Part shown: piece by piece, positions 26,152 through 36,123 of the stretch
How the letters are laid out: every line of letters starts with the position of its first letter
Position numbering within the stretch: position 1 is the stretch's first letter
NCBI RefSeq assembly: GCF_003732225.1
Contig: NZ_MOBJ01000002.1
Location: 62,001 to 126,000 of the forward strand
Length of the DNA stretch: 64,000 nt
Direction of reading: 5' to 3'
From: Pseudomonas brassicacearum
Lineage (GTDB): Bacteria; Pseudomonadota; Gammaproteobacteria; Pseudomonadales; Pseudomonadaceae
Made by a program: the position numbers and the translations under genes
Notes under the pieces: generated by a model
Told to the model about the DNA's origin: nothing
Seen by the model: the letters and a program-made list of their open reading frames with translations, nothing else
Database searches by the model: none

Positions 26152-27672
26152 CTAGAAGAAGCCCAGTGGATTGATGTCGTAGCTCACCAGCAGGTTTTTG
26201 GTTTGCTGGTAGTGGTCGAGCATCATTTTGTGGGTTTCACGACCGACGCCGGACTTCTTGTAGCCACCGAACGCGGCGTGAGCCGGGTACAGGTGGTAGC
26301 AGTTGGTCCAGACGCGACCGGCCTTGATCGCGCGGCCCATGCGGTAGGCGCGGTTGATGTCGCGGGTCCAGAGGCCGGCGCCGAGGCCGAACTCGGTGTC
26401 GTTGGCAATCGCCAGGGCTTCGGCTTCGTCCTTGAAGGTGGTGATGCTCACCACCGGGCCAAAGATTTCTTCCTGGAATACACGCATTTTGTTGGTGCCC
26501 TTGAGCAGGGTCGGCTGGATGTAATAGCCGGTCGCCAGGTTGCCCTCGAGTTTTTCCACCTTGCCGCCAGTCAGCAGCTCCGCGCCTTCGCCTTTGGCGA
26601 TTTCCAGGTAGGAGAGGATCTTGTCGAATTGCTGCTCGGACGCCTGGGCGCCGACCATGGTCTCGGTGTCCAGCGGGTCGCCACGTTTGATTTGCAGGAC
26701 TTTCTTCATCACCACTTTCATGAAGTCGTCGTAGATCGATTCTTGCACCAGTGCGCGGGATGGGCAGGTGCAGACTTCGCCCTGGTTGAAGAACGCCAGC
26801 ACCAGGCCTTCGGCGGCTTTCTCGATGAAGGTCGGTTCGGCTTGCATGATGTCGGCGAAGAAGATGTTCGGCGATTTGCCGCCCAGTTCCACGGTGGACG
26901 GGATGATGTTTTCGGCAGCGCATTTCATGATGTGCGAGCCGACCGGAGTCGAGCCGGTAAAGGCGATTTTGGCGATGCGTTTGCTGGTGGCCAGGGCTTC
27001 ACCGGCTTCTTTGCCGAAACCTTGCACCACGTTCAGTACGCCGGGCGGCAGCAGGTCGCCGATCAGTTCAAGCAGCACGGTAATGCCCAGCGGGGTTTGC
27101 TCGGCGGGTTTGAGCACCACGCAGTTACCGGCGGCCAGGGCTGGAGCGAGTTTCCAGGCAGCCATCAGGATCGGGAAGTTCCACGGGATGATCTGCCCGA
27201 CCACGCCCAGTGGTTCGTGAATGTGATAAGCCACAGTGTTGCCGTCGATTTCCGCGGCGCTGCCTTCCTGGGCGCGCAGGCAGCCAGCGAAGTAGCGGAA
27301 ATGGTCAGCGGCCAGCGGAATATCGGCGTTGAGGGTTTCACGCACGGCTTTGCCGTTGTCCCAGCTTTCGGTGATCGCCAGGACTTCGAGGTTTTGTTCG
27401 ATGCGGTCGGCTATTTTCAGCAGCACCAGCGAGCGTGCCTGAGCAGACGTGCTGCCCCAGGCATCGGCGGCTGCATGAGCAGCGTCCAGGGCTTTTTCGA
27501 TGTCTTCGGCCGTGGAACGGGGGAATTCGGCAATCGGTTGGCCGTTGACCGGTGAGGTGTTGGTGAAGTACTGACCTTTGACAGGCGCGACGAACTCGCC
27601 GCCGATGTAGTTGCCGTATTTACTCTTGAACGAAACGATAGCGCCTTCAGTACCAGGGTGAGCGTAACGCAT
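26152..27672 (-). CDS. exaC: NAD-dependent acetaldehyde dehydrogenase (ExaC/AldB-like)
   Basis: 506 residues of the aldehyde dehydrogenase superfamily. It should oxidise the acetaldehyde made by EutBC to acetate. The cofactor site TGSTPVG, the Glu in [12 protein letters not shown] (about residue 262) and the catalytic Cys within [13 protein letters not shown] (about residues 295-307) are present. The C terminus ends [19 protein letters not shown], as in ExaC and acetaldehyde dehydrogenase II. A strong AAGGAGAT lies before the ATG. It has its own sigma-54 promoter (27739-27754). Confidence 0.93.
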   Translation of the reverse strand: MRYAHPGTEGAIVSFKSKYGNYIGGEFVAPVKGQYFTNTSPVNGQPIAEFPRSTAEDIEKALDAAHAAADAWGSTSAQARSLVLLKIADRIEQNLEVLAITESWDNGKAVRETLNADIPLAADHFRYFAGCLRAQEGSAAEIDGNTVAYHIHEPLGVVGQIIPWNFPILMAAWKLAPALAAGNCVVLKPAEQTPLGITVLLELIGDLLPPGVLNVVQGFGKEAGEALATSKRIAKIAFTGSTPVGSHIMKCAAENIIPSTVELGGKSPNIFFADIMQAEPTFIEKAAEGLVLAFFNQGEVCTCPSRALVQESIYDDFMKVVMKKVLQIKRGDPLDTETMVGAQASEQQFDKILSYLEIAKGEGAELLTGGKVEKLEGNLATGYYIQPTLLKGTNKMRVFQEEIFGPVVSITTFKDEAEALAIANDTEFGLGAGLWTRDINRAYRMGRAIKAGRVWTNCYHLYPAHAAFGGYKKSGVGRETHKMMLDHYQQTKNLLVSYDINPLGFF

Positions 27673-27738
27673 GGTGAGTATCTCCTTGGCTTTTGTGCTT
27701 ATAAGGGAGTACGCGCTTTGAGCGCTTGATAAGCGTAG

Positions 27739-27754
27739 AGCAAAGGTCGGGCCA
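27739..27754 (-). promoter_or_regulatory. Sigma-54 promoter of the aldehyde dehydrogenase gene
   Basis: On the minus strand TGGCCCG (27754-27748), four bases, and TTGCT (27743-27739) match the consensus at all positions but one. The start codon at 27672 is about 65 bases downstream. An IHF match and a putative enhancer lie behind it. Confidence 0.78.
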
Positions 27755-27773
27755 GTGCTTTGCAGGTCAGGTA

Positions 27774-27786
27774 AATCAAGGGCTTA
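27774..27786 (-). promoter_or_regulatory. IHF-binding site match
   Basis: AATCAAGGGCTTA fits the IHF consensus WATCAANNNNTTR exactly. It lies between the sigma-54 promoter (27739-27754) and the inverted repeats at 27818-27877, where a bend would bring the activator to RNA polymerase. Confidence 0.6.
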
Positions 27787-27817
27787 CGGTTTTTTTGAGT
27801 GTGACCGGAACAGGGCG

Positions 27818-27877
27818 TGTGACAGATGCGGTACAGGCCATGTGACAGTTTGTACCGCTTGTGGCACAGCCTGTGAC
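27818..27877. promoter_or_regulatory. Putative enhancer (activator-binding repeats)
   Basis: GCGGTACA at 27828-27835 and TGTACCGC at 27851-27858 form a perfect 8-bp inverted repeat. TGTGACAG occurs at 27818-27825 and 27841-27848, and TGTGAC again at 27872-27877. The cluster is about 65-140 bases upstream of the sigma-54 promoter, a normal enhancer distance, and next to the activator gene. Confidence 0.55.
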
Positions 27878-27955
27878 CTGGTGGTCAGGCCAGCATTGCA
27901 ATACTCGCGGAGCTGGAGGATGCTCGGCCTCACGCGATTGCTTTGCTTCGCTTTT

Positions 27956-28085
27956 GTAGCAGCTGCCGAAGGATGCGTTCGAGGGCGAAGCGCTCGCAAT
28001 CTGGTTGGTCGCGGTTGTTCAGTGAGAGGCGGGATTCAGATTTACGACCGCTTCGCGGCCGGACGCAGCCTGCGGCAGCTGCTAC
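27956..28085. repeat. REP-type inverted pair, second family
   Basis: Arms at 27956-27981 and 28060-28085 (GTAGCAGCTGCCG type) are inverted with a few mismatches. They lie just before the activator gene. Together with the promoter elements listed separately, this accounts for most of the 27673-28122 interval; no gene is seen there. Confidence 0.8.
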
Positions 28086-28122
28086 GGGAACGAGCCAGGC
28101 CCTACGGGGAGAATAATAAGAA

Positions 28123-30039
28123 ATGCACAGCAACCATTTGAGTCGCCATGCCCAGCAAGTCTTGACCGTGACCCAAGGCAAATCCCATTTGCAGGGGCCG
28201 GGCAGCGATCCGTCCATCGCCCGTTCCTGGCTGCGTTGTCTTGAGGACTATCACCTCGATCCGGCCCTGACCATGGCGCCGACGGTGCTTGAGCACGGTC
28301 GTGTGCTGGAGAGTCGCGAACGCTTGCAGCAAGTCCTGCAAATTGCCGGCGGTGAAATGACCAGCCTGCATCAACAACTCTCCGGTGCCGGCCACGCGGT
28401 GCTGTTGACTGACGCCCGTGGGGTGATCCTCAACTGTGTCACCGCGCCTGCCGAGCGGAAGATTTTCGAGCGCGCGGGTCTCTGGCTCGGTGCCGACTGG
28501 AGTGAAGCCTGCGAAGGCACCAACGGCATCGGCACCTGCCTGGTGGAGCGGCAGTCGCTGACCATCCACCAGGATGAGCATTTTCGGGGCCGTCATACCG
28601 GGCTGACCTGTTCGGCGAGCCCGGTGTTCGATCCGCACGGCGAGCTGCTGGCGGTGCTCGACGTCTCGTCAGCGCGCCACGATGTCTCGCGTCAGAGTCA
28701 GTTTCACACCATGGCGCTGGTCAATCTCTCGGCGAAGATGATCGAGAGCTGCTACTTCCTGCGTTACTTCGACAATCAATGGCTGCTGCGCTTTCACTTG
28801 CAGGCCGAGTCGGTCGGGCTGTTCAGCGAAGGGCTGTTGGCGTTCGACGGAGAAGGGCGCATCAGTGCGGTCAATCAGAGTGCGTTGAACCTGCTGGGGC
28901 ATATTCGCGGCGGGTTGCTGGGCAAACCGGTCGAGGCGTTTTTCGATTGCTCGCTGGACGAACTGCTGGGGCGGGCGAGCGTCAATGCCAGCGCCAGTTG
29001 GCCACTGCGCACCCGTGACGGGCGGGTGTTGTTTGCGTTGTTGCGCGGCCAGCCGCGCAGCGTGCCAACCCCGGTGCTGCAAAAGCCGGTCATTGCCGAG
29101 CGCCCGGCTCTTTCAGGCATTTGTCTTGGGGATGAAGGGCTGCAGAATGACTTCCGCAAAGCCTTGCGGGTCTTCGAACGCGATGTGCCGCTGCTGATCA
29201 ACGGTGAAACCGGCTCGGGTAAAGAGGCTTTCGCCAAAGCTGTGCATCAGGCCAGTCAGCGTGCAGAAAAAGCCTTCGTTGCGCTCAATTGCGCGGCGAT
29301 CCCGGAAAGCCTGATCGAGAGTGAACTGTTCGGTTATCGCGGTGGCAGTTTCACCGGTGCGCGCAAAGAGGGCATGCGCGGCAAGTTGCAGCAGGCTGAT
29401 GGCGGTACGCTGTTCCTCGACGAAATCGGTGACATGCCGTTGGCGTTGCAAACCCGACTATTAAGAGTGCTGGAAGATCGGCAGGTGGTACCCATCGGTG
29501 GCGAGCCGCTGTCGGTCAATGTAAGGATCATCAGCGCCACTCACCGTAATTTGCTTGAGCGGGTGCAGGACGGCAGCTTCCGCGAGGATTTGTACTACCG
29601 CCTCAATGGTCTGGAAATCGCCTTGCCGGCGTTGCGCGAACGCAGCGACAAATCCCAGTTGCTCGACTTTTTACTGGCTGAAGAGGCGGGCGGGGAGGCG
29701 GTGCTGATTGATGCTGCGGCTAGGCAGGCGCTGCTCGACTTCGCTTGGCCGGGCAACGTGCGGCAGTTGCGCAACGTGTTGCGGACTTTGGCGGCGTTGT
29801 GTGAAGACGGGCGGATCGGGGTTGAGGATTTGCCGGTGATGATTCGCCAGGGGCGGCCGGTACTTGCGCTGGTGCAGGCGGACGAGGTGTCAGAGTATCC
29901 GCTGGACGATGCCGAACGCCTGGCCTTGCTCAATGCCCTGGAGCAACAGCGTTGGCACATGACCCATACCGCTGAGCAGTTGGGTGTCAGCCGTAATACG
30001 CTTTATAGAAAGCTGCGCAAACACGGCATCGCCCGCTAA
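28123..30039 (+). CDS. Sigma-54-dependent activator (AcoR/EatR type) for ethanolamine genes
   Basis: 638 residues. Order of domains: N-terminal GAF-like sensor (about 60-210), PAS-like segment (about 230-300), AAA+ domain (about 333-555) and a Fis-type helix-turn-helix (about 600-636, [20 protein letters not shown]). Walker A is GETGSGKE (361-368) and Walker B includes [11 protein letters not shown] (427-437). The sigma-54 contact loop reads GSFTGA (408-413), with Ser where most members have Ala. Divergent from the aldehyde dehydrogenase, with sigma-54 promoters before that gene and the permease, it is the probable activator of the cluster. Confidence 0.9.
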   Translation: MHSNHLSRHAQQVLTVTQGKSHLQGPGSDPSIARSWLRCLEDYHLDPALTMAPTVLEHGRVLESRERLQQVLQIAGGEMTSLHQQLSGAGHAVLLTDARGVILNCVTAPAERKIFERAGLWLGADWSEACEGTNGIGTCLVERQSLTIHQDEHFRGRHTGLTCSASPVFDPHGELLAVLDVSSARHDVSRQSQFHTMALVNLSAKMIESCYFLRYFDNQWLLRFHLQAESVGLFSEGLLAFDGEGRISAVNQSALNLLGHIRGGLLGKPVEAFFDCSLDELLGRASVNASASWPLRTRDGRVLFALLRGQPRSVPTPVLQKPVIAERPALSGICLGDEGLQNDFRKALRVFERDVPLLINGETGSGKEAFAKAVHQASQRAEKAFVALNCAAIPESLIESELFGYRGGSFTGARKEGMRGKLQQADGGTLFLDEIGDMPLALQTRLLRVLEDRQVVPIGGEPLSVNVRIISATHRNLLERVQDGSFREDLYYRLNGLEIALPALRERSDKSQLLDFLLAEEAGGEAVLIDAAARQALLDFAWPGNVRQLRNVLRTLAALCEDGRIGVEDLPVMIRQGRPVLALVQADEVSEYPLDDAERLALLNALEQQRWHMTHTAEQLGVSRNTLYRKLRKHGIAR

Positions 30040-30054
30040 ACCGCGTCGTGGCCA

Positions 30055-30147
30055 ATCGCGAGCAAGCTCGCTCCCACATTTGATCAGGTGTGTTCACATA
30101 TTTTGTGTACACAGACGAGCCGGTGTGGGAGCGAGCTTGCTCGCGAT
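30055..30147. repeat. REPIN between the activator gene and mpl
   Basis: Inverted REP copies at 30055-30078 and 30124-30147, GAGCGAGCTTGCTCGC type. Confidence 0.92.
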
Positions 30148-30226
30148 GGCGTTTGCAAGTCCGAAACACAAGGTGCGATTTTTCCCACCCTACGCTAACC
30201 TGCCTCGATGTTTTACGAGGTTGACT

Positions 30227-31576
30227 ATGCACATTCATATTCTGGGTATTTGCGGCACTTTCATGGGTTCGATGGCGGTTCTGGCCAAAGAGCTGGGCCA
30301 TCACGTGACCGGCTCCGATGCCAACGTCTACCCGCCGATGAGTACGCAGTTACAGGCGCAGGGCATCGAGTTGACGCAAGGCTATGATCCAGCCCAACTC
30401 GATCCAGCCCCGGATCTGGTGGTGATCGGCAATGCCATGTCGCGCGGCAACCCGGCGGTCGAATACGTATTGAACAAAGGCCTGCCGTACGTCTCCGGCC
30501 CGCAATGGCTGGCCGACCACGTGTTGCAAGGTCGCTGGGTGTTGGCGGTTGCCGGCACCCATGGCAAAACCACCACCAGCAGCATGCTCGCCTGGGTGCT
30601 GGAGCACGCGGGCATGAGCCCGGGCTTTTTGATTGGTGGTGTGCCGCAGAACTTCTCGGTGTCGGCGCGTCTGGGCGACACGCCGTTCTTCGTGATCGAA
30701 GCCGATGAATATGACAGCGCCTTCTTCGACAAGCGTTCGAAATTCGTTCACTACCGTCCGCGTACCGCGATCCTCAATAACCTTGAGTTCGATCACGCCG
30801 ACATCTTCCCCGATCTGCCGGCCATCGAGCGACAGTTCCACCACTTGGTGCGGACCATCCCGAGTGAAGGCCTGGTGATCCACCCGACTACCGAACCGGC
30901 ATTGCAGCGCGTTATCGACATGGGCTGCTGGACCCCGGTGCAAACCACCGGTGCGGGCGGGCAGTGGCAGGTCAAGTTGCTCAGCGAAGACGGCTCGAAG
31001 TTCGAAGTGATGTTCGAAGGCGTCGCCCAAGGTGTGGTCGAGTGGGACATGACCGGCCAGCATAACGTCGCCAACGCCTTGGCCACTCTGGCGGCCGCGC
31101 GTCATGTGGGCGTGGTTCCGAGTATGGGCATCGCTGCGTTAAGCGCGTTCAAGAGCGTCAAGCGGCGCATGGAAAAAGTCGCTGAAGTTCACGGCGTCAC
31201 GATCTATGACGACTTCGCTCACCACCCGACCGCCATCGCGACCACCCTCGACGGTCTGCGCAAACGCATCGGCGACGCACCGTTGATCGCGATTATCGAG
31301 CCGCGTTCCAACTCGATGAAGCTCGGCGCGCACCGTGACGGTTTGCCACAAAGCGTGGTCGATGCCGATCAGGTTGTCTGGTATGCACCGGCCAACCTCG
31401 GCTGGGACTTGCCCGCCGTTGCTGCGCTGTGCACCGTGCCGTCGATGGTCTGCGACTCGCTGGACGGCATTATCGAGCACGTGAAGCACCAGGCCAAACC
31501 GGGCACCCACGTGGTGATCATGAGCAACGGTGGCTTCGGCGGCCTGCACGGCAAATTGGCCGAGGCGCTTAAATGA
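30227..31576 (+). CDS. mpl: UDP-N-acetylmuramate:L-alanyl-gamma-D-glutamyl-meso-diaminopimelate ligase
   Basis: 449 residues. Mpl reuses the tripeptide from old cell wall by joining it to UDP-MurNAc. The Mur-ligase features are present: the N-terminal [29 protein letters not shown] (core [12 protein letters not shown]), the ATP loop [14 protein letters not shown] (about residues 109-122) and the C-terminal [18 protein letters not shown] chose the ATG at 30227, where the family start [10 protein letters not shown] begins; the frame stays open upstream through the REPIN. It overlaps ubiX by four bases. Confidence 0.96.
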   Translation: MHIHILGICGTFMGSMAVLAKELGHHVTGSDANVYPPMSTQLQAQGIELTQGYDPAQLDPAPDLVVIGNAMSRGNPAVEYVLNKGLPYVSGPQWLADHVLQGRWVLAVAGTHGKTTTSSMLAWVLEHAGMSPGFLIGGVPQNFSVSARLGDTPFFVIEADEYDSAFFDKRSKFVHYRPRTAILNNLEFDHADIFPDLPAIERQFHHLVRTIPSEGLVIHPTTEPALQRVIDMGCWTPVQTTGAGGQWQVKLLSEDGSKFEVMFEGVAQGVVEWDMTGQHNVANALATLAAARHVGVVPSMGIAALSAFKSVKRRMEKVAEVHGVTIYDDFAHHPTAIATTLDGLRKRIGDAPLIAIIEPRSNSMKLGAHRDGLPQSVVDADQVVWYAPANLGWDLPAVAALCTVPSMVCDSLDGIIEHVKHQAKPGTHVVIMSNGGFGGLHGKLAEALK

Positions 31577-32205
31577 GCAACGGTCCGGATCGCATCACGC
31601 TGGCCATGACCGGCGCTTCCGGCGCCCAGTACGGTTTGCGCCTGCTCGATTGTCTGGTGCGCGAAGACCGCGAGGTGCACTTCCTGATTTCCAAGGCAGC
31701 GCAGTTGGTGATGGCCACCGAGACCGACGTCACGCTGCCGTCGAAGCCGCAGACGATGCAGGCCTTTCTCACCGAATACACCGGCGCGGCTGCCGGGCAG
31801 ATTCGGGTGTATGGCAAGGAAGACTGGATGTCGCCAGTGGCCTCGGGCTCCGGCTCGCCGGCCGCGATGGTGGTGGTGCCGTGCTCGACCGGGACCTTGT
31901 CGGCAATCGCCACAGGCGCCTGCAACAACTTGATCGAACGCGCCGCCGACGTGACGTTGAAAGAGCGTCGGCAATTGATCCTGGTGCCACGCGAGGCGCC
32001 CTATTCAAGCATTCACCTGGAAAACATGCTCAAGCTGTCGAACATGGGCGTGACGATTCTGCCGGCCTCGCCGGGCTTCTATCACCAGCCGCAGACCATC
32101 GATGATCTGGTGGATTTTGTCGTGGCGCGGATTCTCAATCTGTTGAACATCCCGCAAGACATGCTGCCGCGTTGGGGCGAGCACCATTTGAGCAGCGATG
32201 AATAA
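31573..32205 (+). CDS. ubiX: Flavin prenyltransferase UbiX
   Basis: 210 residues. UbiX attaches a dimethylallyl group to FMN, making the prenyl-FMN cofactor for the decarboxylase UbiD in ubiquinone synthesis. Motifs: [14 protein letters not shown] near the N terminus, [27 protein letters not shown] (core [11 protein letters not shown]) and [18 protein letters not shown]. It begins four bases inside mpl and is followed by a small lipoprotein gene that overlaps its end. Confidence 0.96.
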   Translation: MSNGPDRITLAMTGASGAQYGLRLLDCLVREDREVHFLISKAAQLVMATETDVTLPSKPQTMQAFLTEYTGAAAGQIRVYGKEDWMSPVASGSGSPAAMVVVPCSTGTLSAIATGACNNLIERAADVTLKERRQLILVPREAPYSSIHLENMLKLSNMGVTILPASPGFYHQPQTIDDLVDFVVARILNLLNIPQDMLPRWGEHHLSSDE

Positions 32206-32482
32206 GTTATTGAGTCTGCTGCTCGCCCTGCAATTGGGCGGCTGTGCCACCGCACGCACATTGGATGCGGCCAAACCCGGTGCACCGGTGGTGTACTCGG
32301 GCATGCGTCTTGATCTGTATGCGCTGGACGGTGGTTGCTGTGCCAAGGACCGCTTTGGCGCCGAAGCACCGAGTTACCCCGGTGTCGACCTGCCGGCCAG
32401 CGCACTGCTCGACACGCTGCTGTTGCCGCTGTCGGTGTTGACGGTGCTGGGGGTAGGTTTTCAGGCAACGGGCGGGTTGTAG
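32198..32482 (+). CDS. YceK/YidQ family lipoprotein
   Basis: 94 residues. The signal sequence [19 protein letters not shown] ends with a lipobox (LGGC), so it should be a lipoprotein. The mature part has [37 protein letters not shown] and a hydrophobic tail, which fits the YceK/DUF1375 family. Function unknown. The gene overlaps ubiX by eight bases. Confidence 0.82.
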   Translation: MNKLLSLLLALQLGGCATARTLDAAKPGAPVVYSGMRLDLYALDGGCCAKDRFGAEAPSYPGVDLPASALLDTLLLPLSVLTVLGVGFQATGGL

Positions 32483-32501
32483 CAGAGCGCTGCCGCGCTC
32501 T

Positions 32502-32594
32502 ATCGCGAGCAAGCTCGCTCCCACACTGGATCGGCGACGTTCACATAATTTGCATTCGCTGAAGATCTAATGTGGGAGCGAGCTTGCTCGCGAT
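32502..32594. repeat. REPIN between convergent genes
   Basis: Inverted REP copies at 32502-32525 and 32571-32594, placed between the YceK-like gene and the convergent SDR gene. Confidence 0.92.
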
Positions 32595-32618
32595 GACGGA
32601 CGACCTGTCACCGCCGAT

Positions 32619-33260
32619 CTATTTGCCCAGCTTGCGCAACTCGTCGGACTCGACAATCCGCAAGCCATCCTGTTCTTCCAGCGCCAGGCGCCACATGGCG
32701 CGGGCCAGTTGGCAGGCTTCGATACCACGGTATTTGCCGGGAATCAGTTTGGACAGTGGTCCGGCCAGTTGTTCGGCGAGTCGCGGCTCAAGCCGATCGC
32801 CCAGCAGCAGGGAAGGCCGGCAAATGGTCAGTTGCGGCCAGTTCTGTGCGCGCAACGCGTATTCCATCTCGCCCTTCACCCGGTTGTAGAAAATCGAGGA
32901 TCTCCGATCGGCCCCCAGGGCGCTGATCACGATCAAGTGCCGTGCGCCCATTTCCCGTGCACGTTTGGCGAACGCCACGACCATGTCCAGATCGACTGCG
33001 CGAAAGGCTTGTTCGGAGCCGGCCTGTTTGATCGTCGTGCCCAGGCAGCAGTAGGCAATGTCGACGCGGCCGCTGAGTTGTGGGATAAACACCGCCGGAT
33101 CGCCGACCGGGTTTTCCAGATGCGGATGTTCAGCCAGTGGTCGGCGTGACGGTGCCAGTACGCGGCTGATGGTCGGCTCGTTGAGCAGCCGATCGAGTAA
33201 GTGTTCACCGGTCAGGCCGGTGGCTCCAGCGAGCAATACATGCTGAGGCGTCAAGTACAT
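32619..33260 (-). CDS. Atypical short-chain dehydrogenase (NAD(P)-binding, HTATIP2-like)
   Basis: 213 residues. A Rossmann nucleotide loop is at residues 11-18 (AGATGLTG), followed by [31 protein letters not shown] and [27 protein letters not shown] are typical of the atypical SDR group that includes eukaryotic HTATIP2/TIP30. The Tyr-x-x-x-Lys pair is present as YNRVK. The substrate is unknown. It lies close to the downstream end of the MORN-peptidase gene on the same strand. Confidence 0.85.
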   Translation of the reverse strand: MYLTPQHVLLAGATGLTGEHLLDRLLNEPTISRVLAPSRRPLAEHPHLENPVGDPAVFIPQLSGRVDIAYCCLGTTIKQAGSEQAFRAVDLDMVVAFAKRAREMGARHLIVISALGADRRSSIFYNRVKGEMEYALRAQNWPQLTICRPSLLLGDRLEPRLAEQLAGPLSKLIPGKYRGIEACQLARAMWRLALEEQDGLRIVESDELRKLGK

Positions 33261-33287
33261 AATGTTTCCCCCTTGATACTGTTCAGC

Positions 33288-35006
33288 TTAGTTGCTCTTT
33301 GCTTCCTTGCTGTTTAAAGCAGCACTTTGTAGTGCTTTGCGTGCTTGCTGCTTGCGCAGTAATTGCCAGTGCGCCAAAACCCCTTTTGGCGCCCAGATCT
33401 GTGGCTCCGAGGCCTCGAAGTTGTCCGCCAGTTCGCGCTCGGCAACCGTGGCCTTAGCCAGTTTGAACGCCTGCTCCAGATCGTCGGTCTGATTTAGTGC
33501 CTGGACGAACAACGCGTCGCCGAAATAGGTGAAGTCGGCCTCTTCCGAGCAACCGAACGACACTCGGTCGGCGCGCGAGGCGGTCATGATCAGCGTGCGT
33601 TCGTCTTTGAGTGCCGGGATGAAGCCGCCGGAGTAACACGCGGAAATCACGATGATCTTGTCGCGGTTTTTCAGCGGTGCGAGCACTGCGGCCAATTCGT
33701 CGGCCGGCAAGTCGGCCAGCTCCAGACGCGGTTGGTCGAGCACCAGTTCATGTTCGTGAGTGCCGTGGCTGGTCAGGTAGATGAACACCAGATCTTCCGG
33801 CCCACTGCGTTCGGCCAGAGTCAGCGCGGCGCGGCGCAGGTTCTCGCGGGTGGCCATTGGCCGGTCGCCGAGATGATCGCGATGGTTGACCAGGCGGATC
33901 TGGCCATAAGCGCCGAAGCGGCTGGCGAGCATGTTGCTGACGTAGTCGGATTCGCGCAGAAACACACTCTGCTTGCCGTCGCCGCCCAGGGTCAGGGTGT
34001 ACAGCTCGATTGCCGGGGTCGAGGCGGGCACATTGGCCAGCGCTTCTTCGAGCAGGCGCCCTTGCGCCAGCAAACCCAATTCGAGGGTGTCCGGCAGCAA
34101 CTTGCCATTGGCATCGCGCACGCGTTGGCCGTTGATCCAGTCGCCGCTTTGCACCGTGCCATCAGTCAGCACCAGCGTGCCGTGACCCTGATAGCTGTCG
34201 CTGTCGAACTCACCGATGTAAAAGCTGCCGTCAGCCAGGTTCAAACGGCCCTGACCGGTGAAACGCCAATCACTGAATTGGCCGATGTAGTGGCTGTTAT
34301 CGGCACCAATCAATTCGCCCTTACCGTTCAGCGCGCCTTCCTTGAACTGGCCGACCCACACGTCGCCGTCGGCGTTCTCGTAGCGGCCTTTACCGTTCAG
34401 CTGATTCTGTTTGAAACCACCGACGTAGCTGTCGCCCTCGGCACTGCTGAAAGTGCCGTTGCCTTCCAGCTGGCCGTCGACGAAATTACCGGTGAACTGA
34501 TTGCCGCTGGCATCGCCGCGCTGTCCTTCACCGTTGGGTTTGCCATTGGCAAACTGGCCCTGATACTGGCTGCCGTCCTCAAGTTCGAGACGACCGAGGC
34601 CAGAATATTGATCGGCCTTGAACTCGCCGCGGTAGGTCATGCCGTCTTCTTTGAGGGTGCCTTCACCGTCGCGCCGACCGAGTTTGAAACCGCCGGTGTA
34701 ACTGCTGCCGCTGGTCGTCAGCGTGCCCTGGCCATGGAACAGCCCCTGCTGGAACTCTCCACGGTAGACCTCGCCGTTGCTGCCGTGCCATTCGCCCTGA
34801 CCGTGCCACTGGCCCTTGTCGAACTGACCGGCGTACCAACTGCCGTTGGGGTAGTCGATCCGGCCCTGGCCTTGCAGCAACCCGTTGACCAGATCTCCCC
34901 GATAGCGGCCACCATCCGGCAGGCGTGCGTCAGGCGGCAACAGCGATTCGCCATCACCACACGCGGTGAGCAACAGGGTCAGAGCAAGGGGTACAAGTGA
35001 GCGCAT
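33288..35006 (-). CDS. C13-family (legumain/caspase-like) peptidase lipoprotein with MORN repeats
   Basis: 572 residues. The signal peptide ends in a lipobox (LLLTAC, lipidated Cys16). Residues about 32-290 hold about eleven MORN repeats (pattern Y-x-G-x-F-x-x-G-x-x-x-G-x-G, for example YRGEFQQGLFHGQG). The C-terminal domain (about 330-560) is a C13 peptidase: the His in YLTSHGTHEHE (His414) and the Cys in VISACYSGGF (Cys457) form the expected dyad. MORN repeats usually bind lipids or proteins. The domain combination suggests an envelope-anchored Cys peptidase; its substrate is unknown. Confidence 0.9.
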   Translation of the reverse strand: MRSLVPLALTLLLTACGDGESLLPPDARLPDGGRYRGDLVNGLLQGQGRIDYPNGSWYAGQFDKGQWHGQGEWHGSNGEVYRGEFQQGLFHGQGTLTTSGSSYTGGFKLGRRDGEGTLKEDGMTYRGEFKADQYSGLGRLELEDGSQYQGQFANGKPNGEGQRGDASGNQFTGNFVDGQLEGNGTFSSAEGDSYVGGFKQNQLNGKGRYENADGDVWVGQFKEGALNGKGELIGADNSHYIGQFSDWRFTGQGRLNLADGSFYIGEFDSDSYQGHGTLVLTDGTVQSGDWINGQRVRDANGKLLPDTLELGLLAQGRLLEEALANVPASTPAIELYTLTLGGDGKQSVFLRESDYVSNMLASRFGAYGQIRLVNHRDHLGDRPMATRENLRRAALTLAERSGPEDLVFIYLTSHGTHEHELVLDQPRLELADLPADELAAVLAPLKNRDKIIVISACYSGGFIPALKDERTLIMTASRADRVSFGCSEEADFTYFGDALFVQALNQTDDLEQAFKLAKATVAERELADNFEASEPQIWAPKGVLAHWQLLRKQQARKALQSAALNSKEAKSN

Positions 35007-35069
35007 AGCGGGATCCGGGCAATTAGGCGAGGGAGTATGCCGCAGCTATGTGTCTGATATATAGAGCTG

Positions 35070-35096
35070 TGCGAAACAGCAGATAGCTGTTTCGCA
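35070..35096. repeat. Perfect 11-bp hairpin after the MaoC gene
   Basis: TGCGAAACAGC (35070-35080) pairs with GCTGTTTCGCA (35086-35096) around a five-base loop. It lies 13 bases after the MaoC stop on the minus strand. It may end that transcript, but no strong T-run follows. Confidence 0.5.
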
Positions 35097-35108
35097 TCGA
35101 GCGAGGGG

Positions 35109-35564
35109 TTACACGAACGCTAGCGACAGCGGTTCAGCGATGTACGCCGGTTTTTCCTGACCTTCGATTTCCAGGGTGGCGGTGGCCTTGAGCAGCCATT
35201 GGCCGGGTTTTTTCTCGGTGACTTCAGACAGTTCGACCTTGAGCCGGACTCTGGAGTCGACCTTCACCGGTTGAATGAAACGCACACTGTCCAGGCCGTA
35301 GTTGACCACCATCTTCAAACCCTGCGGCATGACCAGGATGTCCTCCATCAGTTTCGGGATCAGCGACAGCGACAGGAAACCGTGGGCGATCGTGCTGCCA
35401 AACGGGGTTTGTGCGGCTTTTACCGGGTCAACGTGGATGAACTGATAATCGCCTGTGGCTTCAGCGAACAGGTTGATGCGGTCCTGATCGATCGTGAGCC
35501 ACTCGGAACGTCCAAGTTCCTTGCCGACATAATCTTTGAGCTCTGCAACGGGAACATAGGGCAT
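35109..35564 (-). CDS. MaoC family hydratase-like protein
   Basis: 151 residues with the hot-dog fold of MaoC/R-specific enoyl-CoA hydratases. The hydratase motif appears as NLFAEATGDYQFIHVDPVKAAQTPFGSTIAHGFLSLSLIPKL, with the Asp-His pair in GDYQFIHVD and the downstream AHGFL. In other bacteria such proteins act in beta-oxidation or polyhydroxyalkanoate supply. I chose the ATG at 35564, which is preceded by AAGGAGAG, over an ATG seven codons upstream. No related genes are adjacent. Confidence 0.9.
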   Translation of the reverse strand: MPYVPVAELKDYVGKELGRSEWLTIDQDRINLFAEATGDYQFIHVDPVKAAQTPFGSTIAHGFLSLSLIPKLMEDILVMPQGLKMVVNYGLDSVRFIQPVKVDSRVRLKVELSEVTEKKPGQWLLKATATLEIEGQEKPAYIAEPLSLAFV

Positions 35565-35710
35565 TGAGACTCTCCTTGGGTTCATCGGTTTTTTAGTTTT
35601 TTAGGCTGGGAATTTGGTCCCTGAACAACCACCTTAGATCATCATGGTGATTTGTTCCGGTCAAGCATCCATACCTTTGGCGAATACCCATGCATAGCAA
35701 GTGCCATGCT

Positions 35711-35716
35711 TATAAT
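35711..35716 (+). promoter_or_regulatory. Possible -10 element for the LrgAB genes
   Basis: A consensus TATAAT lies 45 bases before the start of the CidA/LrgA gene, preceded by TGCT as in extended -10 promoters. No good -35 is seen at normal spacing. Confidence 0.35.
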
Positions 35717-35760
35717 GTCCGGCCCGCTTGTGGGGGGACGAGTTTTGCTGGAGATCACGG

Positions 35761-36123
35761 ATGTTGTTACGCGGCCTGACCTGGCTGGTGCTGTTTCAAT
35801 TGCTTGGCACGGCCCTCAACCATTTGTTTTTGCCGGTGCTGCCGGGACCGATTATCGGCCTGCTGTTGCTGCTGGGATTTTTGGTCGTTCGCGGCGAAGT
35901 GGCTGAGCCACTGAACCTGGCCGCAGGCAGCCTGCTGCGTTATTTGCCGTTGCTGCTGGTGCCGCCGGCGGTGGGCGTGATGGTTTACGCCGCCGATATT
36001 GCCGCGGACTTCTGGGCCATCGTGGGTGCACTGGTGTTGTCGCTGCTGTTGTCCATGGCCTTCGCCGGCGTGCTGATGCAACGGCTGATCAAGCGCCACG
36101 CTGCTCGCTCGGAGGAATCGTAA
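35761..36123 (+). CDS. CidA/LrgA family holin-like membrane protein
   Basis: 120 residues with four hydrophobic segments. It contains the family signature FLPVLPGPIIGLLLLLGFLVV and the charged cytoplasmic tail LIKRHAARSEES. Such proteins pair with LrgB/CidB in membrane permeability and murein hydrolase control, and more recently in pyruvate or overflow-metabolite transport. I chose the ATG at 35761 with GGAG upstream. It overlaps the next gene by one base. Confidence 0.93.
   Translation: MLLRGLTWLVLFQLLGTALNHLFLPVLPGPIIGLLLLLGFLVVRGEVAEPLNLAAGSLLRYLPLLLVPPAVGVMVYAADIAADFWAIVGALVLSLLLSMAFAGVLMQRLIKRHAARSEES

Noticed and set aside
34000..35000. Plus-strand frame of about 420 codons opposite the MORN-repeat protein
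   Set aside because: It arises from the regular MORN codon pattern read backwards; it shows only hydrophobic repeats and no start signal.
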